From NCBI GenBank assembly GCA_002360925.1, contig DERN01000013.1:1-64000 (forward strand): 64,000 bases of DNA. The letters are read 5' to 3'. Source of the DNA: Flavobacteriaceae bacterium UBA3339. Its GTDB lineage: Bacteria; Bacteroidota; Bacteroidia; Flavobacteriales; Flavobacteriaceae. The position numbers and the translations under genes are program-made. Shown here one piece after another: positions 46,849 to 55,407 of the stretch (positions within the stretch are counted from its first letter, which is position 1; the number at the start of each line of letters is the position of its first letter). The notes below the pieces were generated by a model, which was not told the DNA's origin, ran no database searches, and was given only the letters and a program-made list of their open reading frames with translations.

Positions 46849-47964
46849 ATGAACGAAAATCATTCAGATGATCAATACGGTAGAGCGCGCGTACAAGACA
46901 CGCCAGAGCTTGAAGCTTATTACAAAGAGCTTGAAGGTTTGGGTGCAGGCGCTTTATGGACGGTTGCTAACGATATTGAACCTTGGGAACCTAAAAGCAA
47001 ATCCATTCCTATGTTATGGAAATACAACGATTTACGTCATTTGGTTTTAAAATCATCCGAGTTAGTAACTCCTGAACAGGCAGGTCGCCGAGTAGTTTAT
47101 TTGGTAAACGAGAACCGCAAAGATGTTAGTGCTGCCGTGGGTTGGTTGTATACCGGTATTCAAGTTACACGTCCGGGAGAATTTACATCGGCACATCGTC
47201 ATAAAGCTTCCGCACTTCGTTTTATTATGGAAGGCGAAGGTGGTTATACGGTTGTTGATGGCAATAAAATTGTGTTAGAAGTCAACGATTTTGTCATTAC
47301 TCCTAATTCAACTTGGCACGAACATGGTGTTGAAGCAGGCGGAAAAACCTGCATTTGGCAAGATGGTTTAGATATTCCGTTGGTTAATGCGTTAGAAGCA
47401 AATGATTACGCGGTGTACGATGGCACGCAAGAATTGATTGCACCATTAAACTATTCTCCAATGACGTACGGAGGCACAGGATTAATTCCGCCCGATAAAG
47501 AATGGAATAAACCTTATTCGCCTTTGTTTAAATATTCGTGGAAAGTAGTTTATCCTGCCTTGTTAGAAGCCGAAAAAGTGAATGAACCAAATCCGTACGA
47601 TGGTATTCTTATGAACTATACCAACCCTTTAAACGGTGATCATGTAATGCAAACAATGGGTGCTTCGATTCAATTATTACCAAAAGGATTTAAAGGAAAA
47701 GCGCACAAACATACAGGTTCTTTTATTTATCAATGTGCAAAAGGAAGTGGCTATTCTATCATTAACGGAAAACGTTTTGATTGGGCAGCGCGCGATATTT
47801 TTTGTGTGCCTTCTTGGGCTTGGCATGAACATCATAATACATCTGATATAGAAGATGCTTGTTTGTTTTGTTTTAACGATTTACCTGTAATTGAAAAGTT
47901 AGGATTGTTTCAAGAACGTATTTTTGAAGAAAATGAAGGACATCAAACAGTTAGTAAAGAATAA
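46849..47964 (+). CDS. Gentisate 1,2-dioxygenase-like bicupin
   Basis: 371-residue ring-cleavage dioxygenase. The first cupin holds the Fe(II) ligands His116, His118 (SAHRHKASALRFIMEG) and His157 or His159 (TPNSTWHEHG). The second cupin keeps 'KAHKHTGSF' and 'SWAWHEHH'. 'GLDIPLV' near residue 173 is typical of gentisate dioxygenases. It would open the ring of gentisate or 5-hydroxyanthranilate. The sequence has somewhat higher G/C than its neighbours but reads continuously with them. Confidence 0.88.
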   Translation: MNENHSDDQYGRARVQDTPELEAYYKELEGLGAGALWTVANDIEPWEPKSKSIPMLWKYNDLRHLVLKSSELVTPEQAGRRVVYLVNENRKDVSAAVGWLYTGIQVTRPGEFTSAHRHKASALRFIMEGEGGYTVVDGNKIVLEVNDFVITPNSTWHEHGVEAGGKTCIWQDGLDIPLVNALEANDYAVYDGTQELIAPLNYSPMTYGGTGLIPPDKEWNKPYSPLFKYSWKVVYPALLEAEKVNEPNPYDGILMNYTNPLNGDHVMQTMGASIQLLPKGFKGKAHKHTGSFIYQCAKGSGYSIINGKRFDWAARDIFCVPSWAWHEHHNTSDIEDACLFCFNDLPVIEKLGLFQERIFEENEGHQTVSKE

Positions 47965-47967
47965 TTT

Positions 47968-48147
47968 ATGAAAAAATCTAATCCATTACTTACATTTATA
48001 CTATCATTTATATTCATACTTTTAGGTGTTAGACTAATATCTAACAAAGATCAATTTTCAATTGTAATTGGATACATAAGCATTGTGTTTTGGTCTGCTT
48101 TATTCTTCGTAACACTTTACAAATTAATAATAAAAAAGAAAATTTAA
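47968..48147 (+). CDS. Small two-helix membrane protein inside the aromatic operon
   Basis: 59 codons, starting 3 bp after the dioxygenase stop and ending 13 bp before the next gene. Two hydrophobic helices (about residues 8-26 and 33-55, with 'FILSFIFILLGVRL' and 'SIVFWSALFFVTLYKL') are separated by a short polar turn, with a Lys-rich tail. I do not recognise it. Tight packing between two pathway genes argues that it is real. Confidence 0.65.
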   Translation: MKKSNPLLTFILSFIFILLGVRLISNKDQFSIVIGYISIVFWSALFFVTLYKLIIKKKI

Positions 48148-48160
48148 TATATTCCTTAAA

Positions 48161-49069
48161 ATGAAACTATTAACTTATTTAACATCAGATAACGAACAAC
48201 GTGCAGCATTTGTACATAACAATAAAGCTGTTGATTTAGAAGATTTTGGAGAATTGACCAATTTTCCTTTACCAAATACCTTATTAGAATTGATTGATAT
48301 GGGAATTGAAGTAATTGATGAAATCAATAGTTTGGTTGCAGATGTTTCTGAAGCTGAATTAAATGAAATTAGCTACGATTTAAACGAAATTACGATTGTA
48401 GCACCTATTCCTAAACCAAGAAAAAACATTATTGGTATTGGGTTAAATTATACCGAACACGTAGCAGAAAGCGCAAGAACTTTAGATACGACAGGTAAAC
48501 TGCCAACAAAACCAATCATTTTTTCTAAACCACCTACAACGGTTACGGGGCCAAATACAAACGTACTTTTAAATACCAAGCTTACACAACAATTAGATTG
48601 GGAGGTTGAATTAGCCGTTGTTATAGGCAAGAAAGGAAAATACGTTGCGAAACAGGACGCATTAGATTACGTTTTTGGTTATACAATTTTAAACGATATT
48701 TCGGCGCGCGATTGTCGCAGAGAAGGTCAATGGATTGTTTCTAAAGGACAAGATACGTTTGCACCAATGGGACCTTTCTTAATCACAAAAGATGAGATTG
48801 AAAACCCTCACAATTTAAATCTTTCGCTAAAATTAAACGGAGTTGAAAAGCAAAATTCAAATACGCAATTCATGTTGTTCAATATTAACGATTTAATTGA
48901 AGATTTAAGTATTGTTTTTACACTTGAACCTGGTGATATTATTGCAACCGGAACTCCTGCTGGCGTTGGTGCTGGTAGAAATCCGCAAGAATGGATGAAA
49001 AACGGCGATGTAATGGAATGTTTCGTTGAAGGTATTGGAACGTTAACAAATACAATAAAAGAAATTTAA
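48161..49069 (+). CDS. Fumarylacetoacetate-hydrolase-family protein (acylpyruvate hydrolase)
   Basis: 302 residues. The conserved 'NIIGIGLNYTEHVAES' (about 90-105), metal ligands in 'QLDWEVELAVVIGKKG' (Glu-x-Glu), 'NDISARDCRREGQW', and the C-terminal 'GDIIATGTPAGVG' define the FAH fold. In gentisate-type pathways such enzymes split maleyl- or fumarylpyruvate to pyruvate plus the C4 acid. Here it should act directly on the maleyl (or maleamyl) form, because no glutathione-dependent maleylpyruvate isomerase gene is present and a maleate isomerase follows. Confidence 0.9.
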   Translation: MKLLTYLTSDNEQRAAFVHNNKAVDLEDFGELTNFPLPNTLLELIDMGIEVIDEINSLVADVSEAELNEISYDLNEITIVAPIPKPRKNIIGIGLNYTEHVAESARTLDTTGKLPTKPIIFSKPPTTVTGPNTNVLLNTKLTQQLDWEVELAVVIGKKGKYVAKQDALDYVFGYTILNDISARDCRREGQWIVSKGQDTFAPMGPFLITKDEIENPHNLNLSLKLNGVEKQNSNTQFMLFNINDLIEDLSIVFTLEPGDIIATGTPAGVGAGRNPQEWMKNGDVMECFVEGIGTLTNTIKEI

Positions 49070-49070
49070 A

Positions 49071-49823
49071 ATGAAAAAAACATATAGAATTGGTCAAATT
49101 GTTCCATCATCAAATATAACAATGGAAACCGAAATTCCTGCTATTTTTAGAGCTCGAGAAACCATTCTTCCTGAAAAATTCACGTTTCATTCAAGCAGAA
49201 TGCGCATGAAAAAGGTAACCAAAGAAGAATTAGAGGCAATGGATGCCATGAGTTTAAAATGTGCTACCGAATTATCTGATGCACATGTTGATGTAATGGG
49301 TTACGCTTGTTTAGTTGCCATAATGAGTATGGGTAAAGGCTATCATTGTGTATCTGAAGTAAACCTACATCAAGAAACCGTAGCAAACGATTTTCCTACA
49401 CCTATTGTAACTTCGGCAGGTGCTTTAATTAATGGATTGAATGTTTTAGGTGCTAAAACTATTTCAGTAATTACACCTTATATGCGTCCGTTAACTGATT
49501 TAGTTGTCAATTATATCGAACATCAAGGTATTAAAGTAAAAGAAAGTATTGCCCTTGAAATTCCAGATAATTTAGAAGTTGCAGCTCAAGATCCAATGAA
49601 TTTACTGCAAATTTATAAGCAATTAGATTTAACAGGAATTGATGTATTGGTGGTTTCGGCTTGCGTGCAAATGCCTTCGTTAGAGGCTATTGATTTAATT
49701 GAAAAAGAAATCGGTATTCCTGTTACGTCGGCTGCGGTTTGTACAACGTACGAAATGATGAAAAAATTAGGTTTAGAAGCCAAAGCACCTATTGGTGGTA
49801 CATTATTAAACGGGAACTTTTAA
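49071..49823 (+). CDS. Maleate cis-trans isomerase (Asp/Glu racemase superfamily)
   Basis: 250 residues, the length of NicE/MaiA maleate isomerases. The signature 'IVPSSNITMETEIPA' (about 10-24) and the two catalytic Cys positions, Cys80 ('GYACLVA') and Cys198 ('SACVQMPSL'), are in place. It converts maleate to fumarate, connecting the pathway to the TCA cycle. It starts 1 bp after the FAH-family stop; its stop codon lies inside the terminator hairpin. Confidence 0.9.
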   Translation: MKKTYRIGQIVPSSNITMETEIPAIFRARETILPEKFTFHSSRMRMKKVTKEELEAMDAMSLKCATELSDAHVDVMGYACLVAIMSMGKGYHCVSEVNLHQETVANDFPTPIVTSAGALINGLNVLGAKTISVITPYMRPLTDLVVNYIEHQGIKVKESIALEIPDNLEVAAQDPMNLLQIYKQLDLTGIDVLVVSACVQMPSLEAIDLIEKEIGIPVTSAAVCTTYEMMKKLGLEAKAPIGGTLLNGNF

Positions 49824-49838
49824 AAGTTCCCGTTTTTT
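49808..49838. terminator. Bidirectional terminator between the aromatic operon and recN
   Basis: Stem AAACGGGAACTT / AAGTTCCCGTTT with flanking A- and T-runs. It overlaps the last codons of the isomerase gene and touches the recN stop. Confidence 0.9.
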
Positions 49839-51492
49839 ATTGTTGTAATAAAGAATTTGCATGTTGTAAAGCAGCTTCTGTAACCACATTTCCCGAAAGC
49901 ATTTGCGCAATTTCTTGAATGCGTTCTTCTTTGGTTAAAAGTTTAATTTCAGAAACCGTTGCATCGTCTTCGTCGTGTTTGGCAACTTTATAATGCTGCG
50001 TTCCTTTCGAAGCAACTTGTGGTAAATGTGTAATGGCAAAAATTTGCATATAATGTCCCATTTCTTTCATAATGGTTCCCATTTTATCGGCAACATCGCC
50101 CGAAACTCCAGTATCGATTTCATCAAAAATAATGGTAGGCAGCTTACTTTTTGCAGCTAAAATGGATTTAACTGCTAACATAATTCTAGACAATTCTCCG
50201 CCCGAAGCTGTTTTCTTTAACAAACCAAATTGCATTCCTTTATTGGCAGAAAACAACCATTGAACTTCGTCTTTTCCTGTTGATAAAAATGTATCTTTTA
50301 ATTGTAATTGAATGTCAAACTGAGCATTTGGCATTCCTAAAGGTTTTATTAAATCGGTGATTTCGTTGCTTAATGCGTTTACGATATGTAAGCGTTTTTC
50401 GTGTAATTGAATCGCCAATTCGTTTAAATATTTTTCTGCTTTTTCAGACTTTTGTTCCAAAGCCAAAATCTCTTCTTCTAAGTTCTGCGAAGCCGAAACT
50501 TTTTCTGATAATTCGTTCTGAGTATGCAATAATTCATCTACAGAACTTGCGTTGTGCTTTTTCTGTAATTGATAAATTAATTGTAACTTTTGATTGATTA
50601 ATTCTAATTGATGTGGATCGGCAACTAAATTTTGCAATCCGTTTTGCAATTCATCAGCAATATCTTCTAATTCAATAAAACTACTTTCGATTCGCTCACT
50701 GATATTTTGATAATTAGAACCAATTTGTGCCAACTTTTGCAACTGCGTTTTTACTTCGTACAATTGCTTGTTAACGCCAAATTCTTCATTTGTAAGCATT
50801 TCCAAACTTTGTTCTAACAAACCGCCTACTTTTTCAACATTCGCCAATACTTCAAACTGACTTTCTAATTCTTCTTGTTCGCCCGATTTTAAATTTGCCT
50901 GAACCAATTCGTCTAACAAAAACGAATTATAATCCAGTTCTTTTAAAGCTTGAGCCTGATTTCCTTTCAATTGATTTAATTGTTGCTGAATCTTTTTGAA
51001 CGAAGCTAATTCTTGCTGATAATCTTTTAAAAGCGAAGTATTGTTTGCATAAACATCGATTAAATTCAACTGATAATTTTCGTTGAATAATTCCTGAGTT
51101 TGGTGTTGTGTGTGAATATCGATCAAAGCTTCGCCTAATTGCTGCAAATTTTGCAAAGTAGCCGGAACATCGTTTACAAAAGCGCGCGATTTCCCGGAAG
51201 GAAGAATTTCTCTTCGAATAATCGTTTCCGGATCGTAATCTAAATCCAAATCCTTAAAAAGATTTTCCATTTGATACGGAGCAATAGAGAAATGTGCTTC
51301 GACCACACATTTTTCATCCGTATCGCGAAGTGAATTTAAATCGGCACGTTTTCCTAAAACCAATCCCAAAGCGTCTAATAAAATAGATTTTCCGGCACCG
51401 GTTTCACCTGTAATAATCGTTAAGTTATTTGTGAAATCAATAGATGCGTACGCTATTAAAGCATAGTTTTTAATTGATAAGTTTGTTAGCAT
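49837..51492 (-). CDS. recN: DNA repair protein RecN
   Basis: SMC-like ATPase for double-strand break repair. Walker A 'GETGAGKSILLDALGLVLG' (about 29-47), long central coiled coil, ABC signature region 'ASGGELSRIMLAVKS', and Walker B 'TIIFDEIDTGVSGDVA'. 551 residues is standard. It is the last gene of the dapA-to-recN minus-strand run. Confidence 0.96.
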   Translation of the reverse strand: MLTNLSIKNYALIAYASIDFTNNLTIITGETGAGKSILLDALGLVLGKRADLNSLRDTDEKCVVEAHFSIAPYQMENLFKDLDLDYDPETIIRREILPSGKSRAFVNDVPATLQNLQQLGEALIDIHTQHQTQELFNENYQLNLIDVYANNTSLLKDYQQELASFKKIQQQLNQLKGNQAQALKELDYNSFLLDELVQANLKSGEQEELESQFEVLANVEKVGGLLEQSLEMLTNEEFGVNKQLYEVKTQLQKLAQIGSNYQNISERIESSFIELEDIADELQNGLQNLVADPHQLELINQKLQLIYQLQKKHNASSVDELLHTQNELSEKVSASQNLEEEILALEQKSEKAEKYLNELAIQLHEKRLHIVNALSNEITDLIKPLGMPNAQFDIQLQLKDTFLSTGKDEVQWLFSANKGMQFGLLKKTASGGELSRIMLAVKSILAAKSKLPTIIFDEIDTGVSGDVADKMGTIMKEMGHYMQIFAITHLPQVASKGTQHYKVAKHDEDDATVSEIKLLTKEERIQEIAQMLSGNVVTEAALQHANSLLQQ

Positions 51493-51498
51493 AATGAA

Positions 51499-52386
51499 TT
51501 ACATTCGGTTCCACTTTGCGCCATTTAACGGATTAATGCGCGTTAGTGTTTCGATCAATTGAGTTTTGTCGTAATTAGGTCCTGCACTGAAAACCTTCGC
51601 AATTTCGTCTGATTTTGCATCAAAGAAAATACGGGTTGTTAAAGCATTCGGACGCACTTTATGATTGTTTGCCAAAATATTAAGTGCATTTGCAATTCCT
51701 TTTTTGGCATCATCCGGATTGTCAGACATTACGTCTAATCCTTTAATATGATATTCGTACATGGCTTCGCGATACGATGCAAACGAATTCGATAAAATAT
51801 CATTTACCAAAGCGTAACGGTTGTTGCTTTCGCCCATAATCCAACCTTTATCGCCGGTTTGCTGCATCATAGAAACCACATTTAAAGCTTTCTGATAATT
51901 TTCTGTTCCTCCATTTAAAGCAAAAGAATCAGCATCCAATCCAATAATCATGTTGGCATAATAGCTTAATAAACCAACTAATTTTGAACTGATAGAATTC
52001 TCGGAATTCACCAAACTTTCGAATTCGATATAGTTAAAACCTACATTATTATCTACAAAATTAAATAAAGTGGTTCCGTAAGCCGAATTAAAAACCGGAC
52101 GAGAAGTCTGAATTTGAAGTGTTCCGGTAAAAGAGTTTGAATTAGGATCGTAATCGTTTACAATTAATAAAACATTACAATCGATTAACTCGTTGCGTTT
52201 TACATTAACATTCGTAAACTTGTTGTTATTAAAAAAATCGCGAATTGAATTTTGCAACGTAGTAAATACTTGCTTATTGGTTTGTTGGATTCGGTCAGAA
52301 TTTATCGTAACGGTAGCATTTAATTCCTGAGAAATTCCAGAAAATCCAATAAAAAAAACGATTAATGCAACAAGTTTATTTCGCAT
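51499..52386 (-). CDS. DUF4835 secreted protein
   Basis: 295 residues with a signal peptide (about 1-19, 'GFSGISQELNATVTIN'). The family is restricted to Bacteroidota and is regularly found between coaBC and recN, as here. Its first 11 bp overlap the end of coaBC. Beta-rich N-terminal half, helical C-terminal half; function unknown. Confidence 0.9.
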   Translation of the reverse strand: MRNKLVALIVFFIGFSGISQELNATVTINSDRIQQTNKQVFTTLQNSIRDFFNNNKFTNVNVKRNELIDCNVLLIVNDYDPNSNSFTGTLQIQTSRPVFNSAYGTTLFNFVDNNVGFNYIEFESLVNSENSISSKLVGLLSYYANMIIGLDADSFALNGGTENYQKALNVVSMMQQTGDKGWIMGESNNRYALVNDILSNSFASYREAMYEYHIKGLDVMSDNPDDAKKGIANALNILANNHKVRPNALTTRIFFDAKSDEIAKVFSAGPNYDKTQLIETLTRINPLNGAKWNRM

Positions 52387-53578
52387 AATATTTTACGATT
52401 TGGTCTATGATATCTTTGGCAACGGCTTCTTTTGATTTTAATTCCTGAGGATAAATATTAAAATCTTTATCGATAAAGGTAACTTTATTTGTTGGTTTTC
52501 CAAAACCTGCACCTTCATCGTTTAACGAATTTAACACAATTAAATCTAAATTCTTCTTTTTAAGTTTAGATTTTGCATATTCAATTTCATTCTGAGTTTC
52601 TAAAGCAAAACCAACCAAAAACTGATGTTTTTTAATTGCTCCTAAAGAAGCCAGAATATCCGGATTTTTTTCTAAAACAATAGTAAATTCTTCGTCGTCT
52701 TTCTTTATTTTCTGAACTGCTACTTCTTTTGGTCTGTAATCTGCAACCGCAGCCGCACCAATTACAACATCCATTTCGTTATACAATTCATGACAAACAT
52801 CGTGCATTTCCTGAGCAGAAGTAACACGTTTTACGTGAATATTTTGATGATCGATTTTTAAAGAAGTAGGTCCGATTATCAAATAAACTTCGGCACCGCG
52901 ATTTGCTGCTTCTATTGCAATATCGAATCCCATTTTTCCGGTAGAATGATTTCCAATAAAACGAACAGGGTCAATTGGTTCATAAGTTGGCCCAGCGGTA
53001 ATTAAAACTTTTTTCCCGTTTAATTCGTTTTTAGAGATAAAGAAATCTTCTAACGATTTAAAAATTGTTTCGGGTTCCGCCATACGTCCTTGTCCAACCA
53101 AACCAGAAGCTAATTCGCCAAATTCTGAAGCAATTTCTAAAGCTCCAAATGTTTTAAGTTTTTGAATATTTTCTGTTGTGGTTTGATGCACAAACATATC
53201 CAAATCCATTGCCGGAGCAAAAAATACCGGACATTTTGCCGAAAGGTAAGTCGCCATTAACAAATTATCGCAAAATCCATTTGCCATTTTTGCTAAGGTA
53301 TTCGCGGTTGCAGGCGCAATTAAAATTAAATCGGCCCAAAGTGCTAAATCAACATGATTTGTCCACTCGCCAAAATCCTTCTCAAATTCGGTATAAACCG
53401 GTTTTTTAGAAAGAGTTGCAAGCGTTAACGGAGTAATAAAAGCACAAGAAGCAGGTGTCATGATTACTTGAACCTGTGCACCTGCTTTTGTTAACAATCG
53501 TACTAAACTTGCCGTTTTGTAAGCGGCAATACCACCTGAAATTCCCAGAATAATTTTTTTACCGCTTAATACTGACAT
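52376..53578 (-). CDS. coaBC: CoaBC, phosphopantothenoylcysteine synthetase/decarboxylase
   Basis: Bifunctional coenzyme A biosynthesis enzyme. CoaC (about 1-180): 'ILGISGGIAAYKTASLVRLL', 'APATANTLAKMANGFCDNLL' and 'PAMDLDMF'. CoaB (about 185-400): 'VLITAGPTYEPIDPVRFIGN' and 'HSTGKMG', with the 'KKNLDLIVLN' CTP-site lysines. 400 residues is normal. It sits 12 bp after the omega-like gene. Confidence 0.96.
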   Translation of the reverse strand: MSVLSGKKIILGISGGIAAYKTASLVRLLTKAGAQVQVIMTPASCAFITPLTLATLSKKPVYTEFEKDFGEWTNHVDLALWADLILIAPATANTLAKMANGFCDNLLMATYLSAKCPVFFAPAMDLDMFVHQTTTENIQKLKTFGALEIASEFGELASGLVGQGRMAEPETIFKSLEDFFISKNELNGKKVLITAGPTYEPIDPVRFIGNHSTGKMGFDIAIEAANRGAEVYLIIGPTSLKIDHQNIHVKRVTSAQEMHDVCHELYNEMDVVIGAAAVADYRPKEVAVQKIKKDDEEFTIVLEKNPDILASLGAIKKHQFLVGFALETQNEIEYAKSKLKKKNLDLIVLNSLNDEGAGFGKPTNKVTFIDKDFNIYPQELKSKEAVAKDIIDQIVKYYAK

Positions 53579-53590
53579 ATTTTGTATTTA

Positions 53591-53899
53591 TTATTTTTTG
53601 AATGTTATCTCATCCTTCAACCATTCTTCTACCGCTAAAGCGTGAGGTTTAGGAAGTCTTTCGTAGTATTTTGAAACTTCGATTTGCTCTTTATTTTCAA
53701 AAACTTCATCCAAACTATCATTATACGTCGCAAACTCTTCTAACTTGTCGATCAATTCTTTTTTAATTTCAGTATTGATTTGACTCGCTCTCTTTGCAAT
53801 AATCGTGATTGCTTCATAAATATTACCTGTTGGCTTTTCTATTTCTGCCTTATTATAGGTAATAGTGTTTACAGCTGCTTGCGTGTTTTTTAAATCCAT
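53591..53899 (-). CDS. rpoZ: RNA polymerase omega-like subunit (Bacteroidota form)
   Basis: 102 residues between bamD and coaBC, the position of rpoZ in Flavobacteriia. Contains 'GNIYEAITIIAKRASQIN', corresponding to the omega conserved region 1 (E-x-xxxIxxxRAxQI), followed by an acidic helix and a C-terminal extension. It would promote core polymerase assembly. Divergent from the proteobacterial form but recognisable. Confidence 0.85.
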   Translation of the reverse strand: MDLKNTQAAVNTITYNKAEIEKPTGNIYEAITIIAKRASQINTEIKKELIDKLEEFATYNDSLDEVFENKEQIEVSKYYERLPKPHALAVEEWLKDEITFKK

Positions 53900-53903
53900 T
53901 TCC

Positions 53904-54716
53904 TTATTTTGTTGAAAATTGTTGTAATTCTTTATTTAATCGTTCTACCATTCTATCCGCATCTTCTTTGTATTTCGTATTCGGATCAAAAGTAATCAAA
54001 TCGTCGTACAAACTTAAAGCGTTTTTAATACGTTCTTCCATTTTAGAATACACACTGTTTATTGACAGTTTGTAAGCCGAATCGAACTTGTAATACAATG
54101 CATCGGTTTTGTAAACTGTTCCCGGATAATCTAACAAAAAGTTATCTAAAGCTACAATTGCCGCGTTGTAATCGCGCGTATATTCTCCAATTTTGTTGTA
54201 CAATCTTGCAGATTCAAATGCTTTACGCTCGATTTTCTCTTTAAGCTCTCTTAAGTTTTTATTAGCTTCTTCGGAATATTGTGATTCTGGAAAAGCCGAA
54301 ATAAAAGCTTCGAATTTGTTTATCCCTTCATACGTAATATGCTGATCTAACGTAAAACTCTCTGATAATTCATAAGCCGATTTTGCTTCTAGAAACATGG
54401 TTTCTTCGCGATTTGGGCTTGTGAAATAAACCAAGTTGAATTTCTGAAACATTTTATCCGACGCTTCCCATTTACGAGAATTGTAATATGATTTACTGTA
54501 TTTGTAAAACATAGATTGAAGATTTGGTCTCCACGCTCCTTCTTTTGCTTCGATTTGTTCGTACAAACGGATTGCCTGTTTGTATTTCCCTTTTTCGTAA
54601 AGCTGATCGGCTACTTCATTTTTGTAAGCAGTATCATCGACTTTCAATGCTTTTTGAAGCGGAGAACAACTCGCTAATACTAATGCAGTAAAAAATACAT
54701 ACGAAATGTGTTTCAT
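53904..54716 (-). CDS. bamD: Outer membrane assembly lipoprotein BamD
   Basis: 270-residue lipoprotein of the BAM complex. Lipobox LASCSPL (Cys16), then five TPR-like helical repeats starting 'ADQLYEKGKYKQAIRLYEQI', with 'YYNSRKWEASDKMFQKF' and 'FPESQYSEEANKNLRELKEK'. Normal length. It is headed by the best promoter of this block and probably drives rpoZ, coaBC, DUF4835 and recN. Confidence 0.93.
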   Translation of the reverse strand: MKHISYVFFTALVLASCSPLQKALKVDDTAYKNEVADQLYEKGKYKQAIRLYEQIEAKEGAWRPNLQSMFYKYSKSYYNSRKWEASDKMFQKFNLVYFTSPNREETMFLEAKSAYELSESFTLDQHITYEGINKFEAFISAFPESQYSEEANKNLRELKEKIERKAFESARLYNKIGEYTRDYNAAIVALDNFLLDYPGTVYKTDALYYKFDSAYKLSINSVYSKMEERIKNALSLYDDLITFDPNTKYKEDADRMVERLNKELQQFSTK

Positions 54717-54762
54717 AAAAATGTTCTTGTTTATACTAAATCTGTAGATTTAATAGCAAATG

Positions 54763-54793
54763 CAAAGTTAATATTTATCTTGTTATAGTACAA
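54763..54793 (-). promoter_or_regulatory. Promoter of bamD-rpoZ-coaBC-DUF4835-recN
   Basis: Minus strand: TTG (54791-54793), a 20-bp spacer and TAACTTTG followed by CA (54763-54770), 46 bp before the bamD ATG. Confidence 0.65.
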
Positions 54794-54810
54794 TATCTTT
54801 TTAGATAAAA

Positions 54811-54838
54811 AAAGATGCCCTAAAATAAGGCATCTTTA
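54811..54838 (-). terminator. Terminator after the ferritin gene
   Basis: Stem AAAGATGCC / GGCATCTTT around a 9-nt loop, with minus-strand U-tract. It separates the dapA-ferritin unit from bamD. Confidence 0.82.
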
Positions 54839-54867
54839 TGGATATTTTGACTTAACGATTCGTTAAA

Positions 54868-55380
54868 TTATACAGTTTGATCTGCTTGTTGTTGCGGAAA
54901 GTTCTTGATATCGTTATCAAAAAGGTATAACCCGCCTTTATCGTCACCTATTAAATTAATTTTATCTAATATTGTGCGAGCTGTTGCTTCTTCTTCAATC
55001 TGTTCTGCAACATACCATTGTAAAAAGTTGTGTGTAGCATAATCGCGTTCTTGTAACGAAATATGAACTAAATCGTTAATGCTTTTAGAAACAAAAACTT
55101 CGTGCTCGAACAATTGATTAAACAACGATTTAAAAGATGTGTGATCTAAATTTGGTTGCTCAACATCAGGAATAACCGCTTCGCCTCCACGTTGATTAAT
55201 GTATTTAATTAATTTTAACATGTGCATGCGTTCTTCGTCAGATTGTGCATACATAAAAGTTGCTATCCCTTCAAACCCTTGATTTTCTGACCAAGAAGCC
55301 ATTGCTAAATAAATTTGAGATGAATCGCCTTCTATTTTAACTTGCTTGTTTAAAGCAGCCTGTAATTCTTTTGATAACAT
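54868..55380 (-). CDS. ftnA: Ferritin
   Basis: 170-residue iron-storage ferritin, non-haem type. The ferroxidase residues are visible as 'EGDSSQIYLAMASWSENQGF' (about 17-36) and 'SDEERMHMLKLIKYI' (about 47-61), with a further site in 'LQWYVAEQIEEEATA' (about 120-134). A 24-mer cage storing Fe(III) is expected. It begins 27 bp after dapA's stop and may be co-transcribed with it. Confidence 0.94.
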   Translation of the reverse strand: MLSKELQAALNKQVKIEGDSSQIYLAMASWSENQGFEGIATFMYAQSDEERMHMLKLIKYINQRGGEAVIPDVEQPNLDHTSFKSLFNQLFEHEVFVSKSINDLVHISLQERDYATHNFLQWYVAEQIEEEATARTILDKINLIGDDKGGLYLFDNDIKNFPQQQADQTV

Positions 55381-55407
55381 AAGTTTTGATTTTTCTTTTT
55401 TATAAAA

